This document shows positions 42,063 through 50,452 of a stretch of 64,000 bases of DNA, piece after piece. This stretch comes from Flavobacterium aquiphilum (GTDB lineage: Bacteria > Bacteroidota > Bacteroidia > Flavobacteriales > Flavobacteriaceae). The notes beneath the pieces were generated by a model. It did not search any database. It was not told the DNA's origin and was given only the letters and a program-made list of their open reading frames with translations. Where the stretch lies: positions 4,154,001 to 4,218,000 of the forward strand of contig NZ_CP114288.1 of assembly GCF_027111335.1 (NCBI RefSeq), given 5' to 3'. The translations under genes were made by a program, and so were the position numbers. Position 1 is the stretch's first letter. Each line of letters begins with the position of its first letter.

Positions 42063-42584
42063 ATGAAAATCATTGCCTTTGCCGGAAGTCCAAGTAAAAA
42101 ATCAATCAACAAAAAATTAGCAACTTATGCCGCTGGTTTATTCAATAATACAGACACAGAAATACTGGATTTAAACGATTATGAAATGCCTTTATTCAGC
42201 GTTGATAAAGAAGCTGTAATTGGTCAACATGAATTAGCAAAAGCCTTTTTGGAAAAAATAGCCTCTGCCGATTTTTTAGTAGTTTCTCTTGCCGAAAACA
42301 ACGGTAATTATTCTGCAGCATTCAAGAATCTTGTAGATTGGTGTTCAAGAATAAATGGAAAAATATTTCAGGAAAAACCAATGTTATTGATGGCAACATC
42401 ACCGGGTGCGAGAGGTGGAGCCAGCGTACTTGAAATCGCAAAAAACAATTTTCCACGCTTTAATGCCGACATAAAAGCTGTATTTTCATTACCAAGTTTC
42501 AATGATAATTTTGATGTAGAAAATGGTGAAATTTCAAATTCTGAATTTGATAATCAATTAAAAGAGATCATAAAAAACTTATAA
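42063..42584 (+). CDS. NADPH-dependent FMN reductase family protein
   Basis: This 173-residue flavodoxin-like protein has the phosphate-binding loop AGSPSKKSINKKLA (residues 7-20), the LDLNDYEMPLFSVD segment typical of the family, and the flavin-contact blocks SLAENNGNYSAAFKNLVDW and ATSPGARGGASVLEIAKNNF. Members reduce free flavins or quinones with NAD(P)H. The physiological substrate is unknown. A small membrane-protein gene lies convergent 26 bp downstream. Confidence 0.86.
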   Translation: MKIIAFAGSPSKKSINKKLATYAAGLFNNTDTEILDLNDYEMPLFSVDKEAVIGQHELAKAFLEKIASADFLVVSLAENNGNYSAAFKNLVDWCSRINGKIFQEKPMLLMATSPGARGGASVLEIAKNNFPRFNADIKAVFSLPSFNDNFDVENGEISNSEFDNQLKEIIKNL

Positions 42585-42610
42585 TTTTCGAGACTAACCT
42601 TTTGGTTTTT

Positions 42611-42910
42611 CTATTTCTTTTCTCCTTTAATCCAATAAGTGTATATCCAAGTCAGGGTAAAAGAAGGTACAACATCTGTAAATGGCAATATTTCTTCAAT
42701 AAAAGTCAAAACACCCGCTACTTTCCCTACTCTGCCTTGGTACATTTTGGTCATTAAAAAACCGGCAAGTGGTGCCCAAATAACATCGCCAAATTCGCCA
42801 ATCCCCGGAATTGTAAAAGACAACATACCGATTGCATCGAAGAGAATTCCTAAAACCAAATTTTTGGTTTTTAAGTTATTTTTTATTGCTATCGCGTTTT
42901 TAGCTTCCAT
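42611..42910 (-). CDS. Small membrane protein of unknown function
   Basis: This 99-residue protein has two or three hydrophobic segments: about residues 18-36 (LVLGILFDAIGMLSFTIPG), 41-55 and 72-92 (LPFTDVVPSFTLTWIYTYWI). It has a basic N-terminus and a charged KGEKK tail. I recall similar short proteins in Flavobacteriaceae but no function. The gene stands alone between the FMN reductase and the ABC ATPase genes. Confidence 0.65.
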   Translation of the reverse strand: MEAKNAIAIKNNLKTKNLVLGILFDAIGMLSFTIPGIGEFGDVIWAPLAGFLMTKMYQGRVGKVAGVLTFIEEILPFTDVVPSFTLTWIYTYWIKGEKK

Positions 42911-43073
42911 TTCTTGAAATTAAATTTATTATAAATATACAAATCTAAACGCTAACTTTCAGATTTTATGTTTGCTATAACTAAATTGTTTCATGAGTTT
43001 CTCGAAAATTTTTAACCTCAAAGAATTAAGATAAATTACCAAATACTTTGTTTCTTTGTAAAAACAGTTTGAA

Positions 43074-43769
43074 ATGATACACGCAAAAAACATACATAAA
43101 TATTTTGATCAGCTTGAAGTACTTAAAGGAGTAGATTTACATATTAAAAAAGGTGAAATTGTTTCAATTGTTGGTGCTTCAGGCGCAGGAAAAACAACTC
43201 TATTGCAAATTTTGGGAACATTGGACAAACCAAGCCCAACAATCCCCGGAGGAACAATTGAAAGCGAAAAAAAATCAATTTCTTTAACCATTAATGGAGA
43301 AGATATTTTGAAAATGAACGACAAATCATTGTCCAAATTCAGAAATCTGAACTTAGGGTTTATTTTTCAATTTCATCAATTACTGCCTGAATTTACGGCT
43401 TTGGAAAATGTTTGCATTCCGGCTTTTATAGCCAATAAACCAAAAGCTGAAACCGAAAAGGAAGCAAAAAAATTATTGAAATACTTGGGATTGTCCCACA
43501 GAATAGATCACAAACCGAACGAGCTTTCGGGAGGGGAACAACAACGCGTTGCCGTAGCAAGAGCTTTAATCAACAAACCCGACGTCATTTTTGCCGATGA
43601 ACCTTCTGGGAATCTGGATACGCATTCTGCAGAAAACTTACATCAATTGTTTTTCCAACTTCGGGATGAATTTGGACAAACATTTGTAATTGTAACCCAT
43701 AATGAAGAACTAGCCAATATGGCTGACAGAAAATTAGTTATGGTTGATGGGCAAATAGCAGACAAATAA
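43074..43769 (+). CDS. LolD/MacB-type ABC transporter ATPase
   Basis: This 231-residue ATPase has Walker [10 protein letters not shown] (about residues 34-42), Q-loop [16 protein letters not shown], signature [15 protein letters not shown], Walker [13 protein letters not shown] and the H-loop VTHNEE. The sequence after Walker A and the EFTALENV segment match the LolD/FtsE/MacB group, which works with membrane subunits to move lipoproteins or peptides out of the inner membrane. A short insert ([15 protein letters not shown]) is common in Bacteroidota LolD homologues. No permease gene is adjacent. It is 9 bp upstream of a large membrane protein gene and may share its transcript. Confidence 0.88.
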   Translation: MIHAKNIHKYFDQLEVLKGVDLHIKKGEIVSIVGASGAGKTTLLQILGTLDKPSPTIPGGTIESEKKSISLTINGEDILKMNDKSLSKFRNLNLGFIFQFHQLLPEFTALENVCIPAFIANKPKAETEKEAKKLLKYLGLSHRIDHKPNELSGGEQQRVAVARALINKPDVIFADEPSGNLDTHSAENLHQLFFQLRDEFGQTFVIVTHNEELANMADRKLVMVDGQIADK

Positions 43770-43778
43770 TAATTTAAA

Positions 43779-45476
43779 ATGGTTCTGATTCTATTAAGTT
43801 GGATTTATATCTTTTTTTTGGCAATTAATCTCGGTTTTATCACCGACAAAATCCTACGACTAAAAAATCGAAATTTTGTTATCCATTCGGTTTTAGGGCT
43901 TTTTGCAAGCACTATTTTCAGTAGTATTTGGGCTATTTTTGGGAGAATAAATATTGAGTTTCACATCATTCTATTACTCGCTAATCTTGCCATTTTTTTA
44001 AAGTATCAAAAAGAAATTTGGCTTTTGTATAAATCCTTTTTTCAAGAATTATATTCACTTACACTTTCTTTAAAAATAGCATTATCCATTACAACAATCT
44101 TAATTTTAGCTCAATGCGCTTCCATTCCCTATGTATTGGATAACGAATCGTATTACATCCAAACCATAAAATGGATTAACGAATATGGCTTTGTAAAAGG
44201 TTTGGCCAACTTACATTTTTTCCTCGCACAAACAAGCGGTTGGCATATTCTGCAAAGCGCTTTCAATTTTTCATTTTTATACGATAAATTCAATGATATA
44301 AGTGGTTTTTGTCTTTTGCTAGGAAATATATTCTCAATAGTAAAATTGAATGATTATTTCAAAAACAACAATCAAAATTACCTAATTATTGGACTGCTCC
44401 CATTGGCAAACGTGTTTTTCTTCCAATTTATAAGTGCTCCTTCGCCGGATATTCCTATTTATATTTTTTCATTCGTTATCTTCTTTTATTTTTTAGAAAA
44501 TTTCAAAACACTTACTGTTGAAAATTTCAATCTGATAGTGATTTTGGTTCTGTTTTCGTTGTTTATAAAAACCACTTCAGTTGCTCTAATTTTACTTCCG
44601 ATTCTTTTATTCTTCAAAAATCTAAAAAAACTAGTACCTCATCTTCTAAAACCAATACTAATTTCAATTATTGTTTTAACTCTTTTTATGGTTAAAAATA
44701 CCATTATCAGTGGTTTTCCATTTTTCCCAATAATTAATTTTCATTTCTTCGAACCTGATTATAAAATTCCGGAAACAATTGCTAGATTATATTATCAGGA
44801 AACAAAGCTGTATGGTTACTTTTTAACAAATGAACAATACGATAAAATGTCTGTTTATGAGCTATTCATAAGATGGATTTCTTTACCAAAACTCCATGGC
44901 TTATTTAATAAATTGAGCATTTCCCTTATTATTATCTGCCCGATATTAATATACAAGCGTTTTCACAAAAAGGCTATATGGTCTCTTTTCTTTATCATGT
45001 GCTTACAGCTTGTACTACTCCTTTTTTCTTCTCCACAGTACCGATTCTACATGAATTTTTTATTGTTTTTTTCTTTTTTCTTATTTGCTTTAATTGTAAA
45101 CAAAGAAAAACCCATAATTATCTCTCTATTCTTATCGATTCTTATCGCAGGATTCATTTTAATTATCCCAATTGATTTAAACATTTTTACCAACAATAAA
45201 TTCATTTTATCCACAAGCAATTTTTCAACTAAGAATATCATTTTTCCCTATAAAAACACAAAGTCAGACACTGCTTTTGAGTACCTACAAACCGGAAATC
45301 TCAAATATTATTCACCTTTAGAAAATGCTTTTTTTTGGTCTGCAGGCGATGGAAAACTTCCCTGTGTAAATAAAGCTCAAATCGAATATTTCAATTACTA
45401 TTACCACATAAAACCACAAATGCGGACAACTGATTTAAAAGATGGTTTTTACGCCAAAAAAACTTCGAAAGAATAA
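43779..45476 (+). CDS. Large polytopic membrane protein (LIC_10190-like, possible glycosyltransferase fold)
   Basis: This 565-residue protein has about ten or more hydrophobic segments, starting at residue 1 (VLILLSWIYIFFLAINLGFI). A hydrophilic loop near NESYYIQTIKWINEYGFVKG resembles the first lumenal loop of GT-C-type glycosyltransferases, and the C-terminus is soluble. I recall this family as LIC_10190 membrane proteins in Leptospira and flavobacteria, with no proven activity. The 9-bp spacing to the ABC ATPase and 4-bp spacing to the next gene indicate an operon. Without a DxD-type motif I can name, a glycosyltransferase role is only a possibility. Confidence 0.68.
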   Translation: MVLILLSWIYIFFLAINLGFITDKILRLKNRNFVIHSVLGLFASTIFSSIWAIFGRINIEFHIILLLANLAIFLKYQKEIWLLYKSFFQELYSLTLSLKIALSITTILILAQCASIPYVLDNESYYIQTIKWINEYGFVKGLANLHFFLAQTSGWHILQSAFNFSFLYDKFNDISGFCLLLGNIFSIVKLNDYFKNNNQNYLIIGLLPLANVFFFQFISAPSPDIPIYIFSFVIFFYFLENFKTLTVENFNLIVILVLFSLFIKTTSVALILLPILLFFKNLKKLVPHLLKPILISIIVLTLFMVKNTIISGFPFFPIINFHFFEPDYKIPETIARLYYQETKLYGYFLTNEQYDKMSVYELFIRWISLPKLHGLFNKLSISLIIICPILIYKRFHKKAIWSLFFIMCLQLVLLLFSSPQYRFYMNFLLFFSFFLFALIVNKEKPIIISLFLSILIAGFILIIPIDLNIFTNNKFILSTSNFSTKNIIFPYKNTKSDTAFEYLQTGNLKYYSPLENAFFWSAGDGKLPCVNKAQIEYFNYYYHIKPQMRTTDLKDGFYAKKTSKE

Positions 45477-45480
45477 AACT

Positions 45481-46245
45481 ATGAATAAAACTGAACTCAA
45501 ATCTTTTCTGGACGAGAAAGTAGCTTTGTACAATAACACCGATTTCATCGAAAGTGATCCTGTCCAAATTCCACATTTATTTACCCAAAAGGAAGATATC
45601 GAAATTGCGGGGTTCCTCAGTGCATCGATTGCTTGGGGCAACCGCAAAATGATTATCAAAAACTCTCATAAAATGATGGATTTGATGGGTAATTCACCTT
45701 ATGACTTTGTGATGTCACATCAGGAAACCGACTTAGAACGACTGGAATCTTTTGTTCACAGAACGTTCAACGGACAAGATTTCATTGGTTTTATTAAAGG
45801 ATTACAACATATTTATCAAAATCACGGCGGACTGGAATCTGTATTTGCAAAACATCAGGAATCCAATTCTATGCAAAAAAGCATTTCCGAATTCAAGAAA
45901 ATATTCTTTGAGATTCCACACCAAAATCGTACCCAGAAACACATCTCAGATCCAATGAATGGTTCGGCAGCGAAAAGAATCAACATGTACCTAAGATGGA
46001 TGTGCCGTCAGGATAACAAAGGAGTTGATTTAGGAATTTGGAAATCCATTTCAGCTTCACTACTATCCTGTCCGCTGGATGTTCATTCCGGAAATGTGGC
46101 ACGAAAACTAGGTTTACTAACCCGAAAGCAAAACGACGGAAAAGCATTAACTGAATTAGATTCAAATCTTAGAGAATTAGACCCTATCGACCCTGTAAAA
46201 TATGATTTTGCTTTATTTGGGTTGGGCGTTTTTGAAGGTTTTTAG
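45481..46245 (+). CDS. TIGR02757 family protein
   Basis: This 254-residue soluble protein is of a family conserved in Bacteroidota and some other bacteria but without assigned function. Recognisable segments are HLFTQKEDIEIAGFLSASIA, WGNRKMIIKNSHKMMDLMG, GSAAKRINMYLRWMCRQD and a C-terminal PIDPVKYDFALFGLGVFEGF. The last resembles helix-hairpin-helix DNA glycosylase-like proteins of the HhH-GPD group. The start at 45481 follows the preceding gene by 4 bp; a longer ORF beginning at 45442 would overlap it. The DNA-repair suggestion is my inference from the fold resemblance only. Confidence 0.85.
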   Translation: MNKTELKSFLDEKVALYNNTDFIESDPVQIPHLFTQKEDIEIAGFLSASIAWGNRKMIIKNSHKMMDLMGNSPYDFVMSHQETDLERLESFVHRTFNGQDFIGFIKGLQHIYQNHGGLESVFAKHQESNSMQKSISEFKKIFFEIPHQNRTQKHISDPMNGSAAKRINMYLRWMCRQDNKGVDLGIWKSISASLLSCPLDVHSGNVARKLGLLTRKQNDGKALTELDSNLRELDPIDPVKYDFALFGLGVFEGF

Positions 46246-46425
46246 GCTAAGAAACTGTTGCTCCCTTTTCATTTTGTCTATTTACAAATACACTATCACT
46301 ACAAACTGTTTCTATTATTTTAATCAAAAGATTAAGAATAATCATTATCTTTATGTATTATTTAATAAAAAAATAGCCCGATAATGGCTTGATTTTTGTA
46401 ATATCATTCAAAACGCCCCACTGTA

Positions 46426-47487
46426 ATGGATGTATTGGTATATTATTTAATTCTCATTATCCTCCCCATCATGACCGGTGGGCTTTTCTTATTAATAGCC
46501 ACTCTCATCATCAATAGATTTTTTTACGACTTATCCAAACCAAAACTGGAAGCTGCAAAAAGTGAAATCGACAACTTTTTAACCAATATGATTTTTACTC
46601 CTTTTGAAAAGAGTTATTTCAAAACGGAAATTGAAGCATTCAAGAAAACTATCCCTTTTAAAAAAAAATGGTGTAAAAAATTAGTGCTGAACGAAATTAT
46701 TTTTTTGAAATCGAATTTGAAAGGTGATGTTACCAAAACTTTCCAATTTATATACGAACAATTTAATTTGTTTGAATACACTTTAAAACTTATAAAAAGC
46801 CATAGATTCTATTTGAAGTGTCTTGGAATGTACCAATTGGAATCATTAGGATATAAACGAGGGTATCTTTTTATCGTTCCTCTACTAAACCATAAAAATA
46901 AAAGTGTCAAATCCAGAGCTTTTTTGACTTTAATTTCATTGAGACCTAATAAATTAGAAACTCTAATTGATTTCTCGCATCAAATCACTATTGCCGAAGA
47001 AATCAACATCATGGATATTTTACACCAGAAAAAAACAAAAATACCAACCAATTTGAATCAATGGATTAAATCTGAAAATGTTTCAATCATCAAATTAGGA
47101 ATTAAACTAATGGTATTTTACAACTATACCAATGACAATGAAACCATTATAAAACTACTAAAACACAATGATAAATCTATTCGTTATGAAGCCATTATTG
47201 CAGTGAATTTCTTATACATTCACGAAGCCGAAACTGTATTAATCGAACAATTTAAGCAAGAAGACACACAAAATAAATTAGAAATATTCAACACACTTTC
47301 AGAAATTGGCATGAAAGATTCTGAAGAATTTATCGCAGAATTATTGGAAAATAAAACAGCCGAAAATATTAAACTTGAAGCCGTTTATTGTCTAAACAAA
47401 ATAAACCCAAATTATTTTGATGAACATTTTCTTGATAATGAGGATGTCCAAAAAATGGTCAAACATATTAAAACACCTTATATCTAA
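46426..47487 (+). CDS. Membrane-anchored HEAT-repeat protein
   Basis: This 353-residue protein has one N-terminal transmembrane helix (about residues 3-27, VYYLILIILPIMTGGLFLLI). A helical-repeat domain follows, with HEAT-like units visible in SRAFLTLISLRPNKLETLID, SIRYEAIIAVNFLYIHEAET and NIKLEAVYCLNKINPNYFDE. HEAT repeats usually serve as protein-binding scaffolds. Its stop codon overlaps the start of the GT2 gene (TAATG), so translation is coupled. In this position it may hold or regulate the glycosyltransferase on the cytoplasmic face of the inner membrane. No catalytic motif was seen. Confidence 0.78.
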   Translation: MDVLVYYLILIILPIMTGGLFLLIATLIINRFFYDLSKPKLEAAKSEIDNFLTNMIFTPFEKSYFKTEIEAFKKTIPFKKKWCKKLVLNEIIFLKSNLKGDVTKTFQFIYEQFNLFEYTLKLIKSHRFYLKCLGMYQLESLGYKRGYLFIVPLLNHKNKSVKSRAFLTLISLRPNKLETLIDFSHQITIAEEINIMDILHQKKTKIPTNLNQWIKSENVSIIKLGIKLMVFYNYTNDNETIIKLLKHNDKSIRYEAIIAVNFLYIHEAETVLIEQFKQEDTQNKLEIFNTLSEIGMKDSEEFIAELLENKTAENIKLEAVYCLNKINPNYFDEHFLDNEDVQKMVKHIKTPYI

Positions 47488-48917
47488 TGCTAGAAAGTAT
47501 CTTAAATATATATGCTTATTTCGTAGGAATATTTTCCTTAACTTATATCATTTGCTATTGCATTTTGGCAATACTGTCCTATTATGCAATAAAAAGATAT
47601 CTGAACACCAAAAATTACATTCCAAACAATGTCATCATCAAATCCAATTATATTCCAGGAGTTTCAGTTATCGCTCCAGCATTCAATGAAGGAGCAACAG
47701 TTGTATATAATGTAAAGTCATTGCTCTCACTGACATACCCAAAATATGAGGTGGTGCTAGTAAATGATGGCAGCAGTGATGATACGCTTGAAAAACTGAT
47801 CCAAGAATTCGAATTAATAAAAGTTGATTTTTATTATCAGGAAAAAATTAAAACCAATGGTAAGGTAAGAGGTCATTATAAATCTACAAATCCGCTTTAC
47901 TCTAAATTATTGGTCGTTGATAAAGAAAATGGAAAAAGCAAAGCCGACGCTTCCAATGCTGGAATAAACTCCTCAAAACACCCTTTATTTGTGTGTACCG
48001 ACGTAGATTGTATTTTAAAAAATGATACCATTATAAAACTAGCCAAACCTTTTATTGAAGGAACGAAAAGAGTCATTGCATCGGGAGCGGGTATCCGAAT
48101 TTCAAACTCCTGCGAAGTCAAAGATGGTTTTTTGGTCAAAATTCATTTCCCAAAAGGTTGGTATCCCAGATTCCAGGAATTAGAATATGTACGCGCTTTT
48201 CTTTTTGGTAGAATGGCCTGGAGCCAAATTAATGGTTTGTTGTTGGTTTCCGGCGGATTAGGAATGTTTGACAAAGAAATTGCTGTTGCAGCTGGCGGAT
48301 ATTGGCACAAATCATTAGGAGAAGACATGGATCTTATCATCCGAATGAGAAAATACATGTATGACAACAAATTATCCTTTTCGATTCAATACATCCCAGA
48401 GTCTCTTTGCTGGACAGAAGTACCTTCTACCAAAGAAGTCCTGATTCGTCAACGCGTTCGATGGGCAAGAGGACTAATCCAAACCTTATATTTGCACAAA
48501 AACATTTTTTTTAATCCAAAATACGGCAAAACGGCTTTCCTGATATTCCCCTATTTCTTTCTCTTTGAGTTTTTGATACCTATTCTGGAGTTGGTTGGAA
48601 TAATTGTCTTAATTCTAAGTTTCTTCGTTCTAGATTTGGATTATCACAATTTTCTCTACTTATCATCTACGGTATATCTATTTTATCTCATCATAACATT
48701 TATATCAATATTATTAGACGAAATTATCTACAAAAACTACGCCAATACAAAAGAGATCATATCGCTTATTCTAATGGCAATAATCGAACCTTTTTGCTAC
48801 CATCCAGTAAATGTGTACGCTTCCCTAAAAGGATATTACCATTTTTTTAGACAAAAAGAGCAAAGCTGGGGAAATATGCAAAGACAAGGTTTTAATACTA
48901 CCCCAAAACAAAATTAG
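47487..48917 (+). CDS. Membrane GT2 glycosyltransferase (poly-beta-glycan synthase-like)
   Basis: This 476-residue processive glycosyltransferase resembles PgaC/NodC-type synthases. One or two N-terminal transmembrane helices precede the GT-A domain (SVIAPAFNEGATVVYNVKSL, VNDGSSDDTLEKL). The metal-binding Asp are in CTDVDC, the acceptor-site acid is in LGEDMDLIIRM, and the product-binding QxxRW is RQRVRWARG. Four C-terminal hydrophobic segments probably form the export channel. A substrate such as UDP-GlcNAc or UDP-glucose cannot be chosen from the sequence. It lies between the HEAT protein (overlapping start/stop) and a YaiO outer-membrane protein (28 bp), giving a complete synthesis-to-export set. 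Confidence 0.88.
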   Translation: MLESILNIYAYFVGIFSLTYIICYCILAILSYYAIKRYLNTKNYIPNNVIIKSNYIPGVSVIAPAFNEGATVVYNVKSLLSLTYPKYEVVLVNDGSSDDTLEKLIQEFELIKVDFYYQEKIKTNGKVRGHYKSTNPLYSKLLVVDKENGKSKADASNAGINSSKHPLFVCTDVDCILKNDTIIKLAKPFIEGTKRVIASGAGIRISNSCEVKDGFLVKIHFPKGWYPRFQELEYVRAFLFGRMAWSQINGLLLVSGGLGMFDKEIAVAAGGYWHKSLGEDMDLIIRMRKYMYDNKLSFSIQYIPESLCWTEVPSTKEVLIRQRVRWARGLIQTLYLHKNIFFNPKYGKTAFLIFPYFFLFEFLIPILELVGIIVLILSFFVLDLDYHNFLYLSSTVYLFYLIITFISILLDEIIYKNYANTKEIISLILMAIIEPFCYHPVNVYASLKGYYHFFRQKEQSWGNMQRQGFNTTPKQN

Positions 48918-48945
48918 ATTACTCAATATAAAATTAAAAAAAGGC

Positions 48946-50217
48946 ATGAAACATAAAAATCACATCAAAATTCTATTTATCCTTTCTCTTTTACTGGGAA
49001 TAACGAATAATAATGTCGTTTGGTGTCAAAAAATTGATGTTGACAGTCTTTTGAATGTTGCGATAAAAGAAGTAAACAAAGACAAAAACTATGAATCGGC
49101 GTTGAAGAAAACCCAATTAGGAATAAAATTAGCTCCAGATTATCTGGATTTTCATTTATTGGCAGGAAGAATTTATCAACTAACTAGCGTAAAAGACAGT
49201 GCCCGATACTATTACAACCATGTCATCGCCAAGAATCCTGTGTATGAAGACGCTTTCACCTACCTCATCAATATGGATATCGAAGAAAAAAACTATACCG
49301 ATGCCGAAATAGTGGTCGATAAAGCAATTACCGCACATCCCGGTAAAAAAGATTTTCGATACAAAAAACTTTCTATCTACGAATTACAAGGTGACAAGAA
49401 AAAAAGCCAAGCATATTTAAAAGAAATGCAGACGCTGTATCCCAAAGATTCCGAATTTAAACTGCATTATTTTATCGAGGACACCAAAAACGATTCAGAC
49501 CGCATCGGAATCAACTACAACTTCACCACATTCGATAGATCAGGTTATGGCCCCTGGCATTTTGGAAGTTTACAATATATCGCGCAACGAAACTGGGGAT
49601 CAGCAATTGGCAGAATTAATTACTCCAACCGATATGCCAACGGGCAAAGTATGGTCGATGGTATTCAATATGAAGCCGAAAGTTACTTTTTTACAAGTAA
49701 AAACAGCTATTCGTATGCAGGTGTTGGTTACAGTAGCGACCCTGTATTCCCAAAATTAAGGCTTGGATATTCCTTTTTTCATAACTTCAAAAAAGGATGG
49801 GAAGGCGATTTAGGGATTCGATATATTGATACCGACGACACAAATTTTCCTTCTGCAGTTATTGGAGTCGGGAAATATTTAGGCTCCTATTGGCTCAATC
49901 TGAGATCTTATTTCATGTTCGACAACAGTACTGTCTACCCCGTTTTTACACTTACAAGCCGTTATTATTTCAATACCCGCTTTGATTATTTATCTCTGAT
50001 TGCCGGTTATGGAACTTCGCCTGATGAGCGTACTACCCTTGGCCAAATAGAACAGCGTTTATCTCTTGATTCCTTTAGAATTGGGGGTGGCTACAATCAC
50101 ATATTTGGAGAACATTACATAACAGGATTGCAGATATCCGTAAATAATCAAGAATACACACCTGGTTCAAAACAAATCGAAACCGAAATAGCATTGATGT
50201 TCCAATATCAATTTTAA
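48946..50217 (+). CDS. YaiO-family outer-membrane beta-barrel with TPR domain
   Basis: This 423-residue exported protein has a signal peptide (ILFILSLLLGITNNNVVW). TPR-like helices follow at about 30-160 (LLNVAIKEVNKDKNYESALK, DFHLLAGRIYQLTSVKDSAR). A strand-rich C-terminal barrel starts near residue 185 and ends in the aromatic-terminated EIALMFQYQF. YaiO proteins occur in the outer membrane, and in Escherichia coli yaiO is near a glycosyltransferase gene (yaiP). The order TPR then barrel also recalls PgaA and BcsC exopolysaccharide export pores. Together with the GT2 enzyme this suggests that the pore passes a polymer outside, which is inference. Confidence 0.84.
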   Translation: MKHKNHIKILFILSLLLGITNNNVVWCQKIDVDSLLNVAIKEVNKDKNYESALKKTQLGIKLAPDYLDFHLLAGRIYQLTSVKDSARYYYNHVIAKNPVYEDAFTYLINMDIEEKNYTDAEIVVDKAITAHPGKKDFRYKKLSIYELQGDKKKSQAYLKEMQTLYPKDSEFKLHYFIEDTKNDSDRIGINYNFTTFDRSGYGPWHFGSLQYIAQRNWGSAIGRINYSNRYANGQSMVDGIQYEAESYFFTSKNSYSYAGVGYSSDPVFPKLRLGYSFFHNFKKGWEGDLGIRYIDTDDTNFPSAVIGVGKYLGSYWLNLRSYFMFDNSTVYPVFTLTSRYYFNTRFDYLSLIAGYGTSPDERTTLGQIEQRLSLDSFRIGGGYNHIFGEHYITGLQISVNNQEYTPGSKQIETEIALMFQYQF

Positions 50218-50284
50218 AAAAAAACGGTATAATTTTTGTAAACCATATTGATATTTAGTTCGCTAATAAAATAAATTTGATTTG

Positions 50285-50400
50285 GGCGTGTCCCATCTCG
50301 TCCAAAAAGACGAGATGGGTCGGGTTTTTCGCTCCCGCTTTTTTCGCCCCTTAAAAAAGGGACAAAAAAGAGCTCCGCTTCACCCCCTCACGCGGATGAT
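50285..50400. repeat. Interspersed palindromic repeat, family B
   Basis: This GC-richer block between the YaiO and DUF4838 genes begins GGGCGTGTCCC. It has the hairpin CCCATCTCGTC/GACGAGATGGG (50292-50319, perfect 11-bp arms), continues TCGGGTTTTTCGCTCCCGCT, a second short hairpin GCCCCTTAAAAAAGGGAC, and ends AGAGCTCCGCTTCACCCCCT. I recall similar blocks between genes in flavobacteria. The first hairpin followed by TTTTT could also terminate the upstream operon. Confidence 0.72.
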
Positions 50401-50452
50401 TGCCACAAAACAAAATAGTGCAAACTAAAAAAAGAACTAAACAATAAATAAA

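Noticed and set aside
50285..50330. Riboswitch or structured leader before the DUF4838 gene
   Set aside because: The stems match an interspersed repeat with a terminator-like end, and no known riboswitch core could be recognised.
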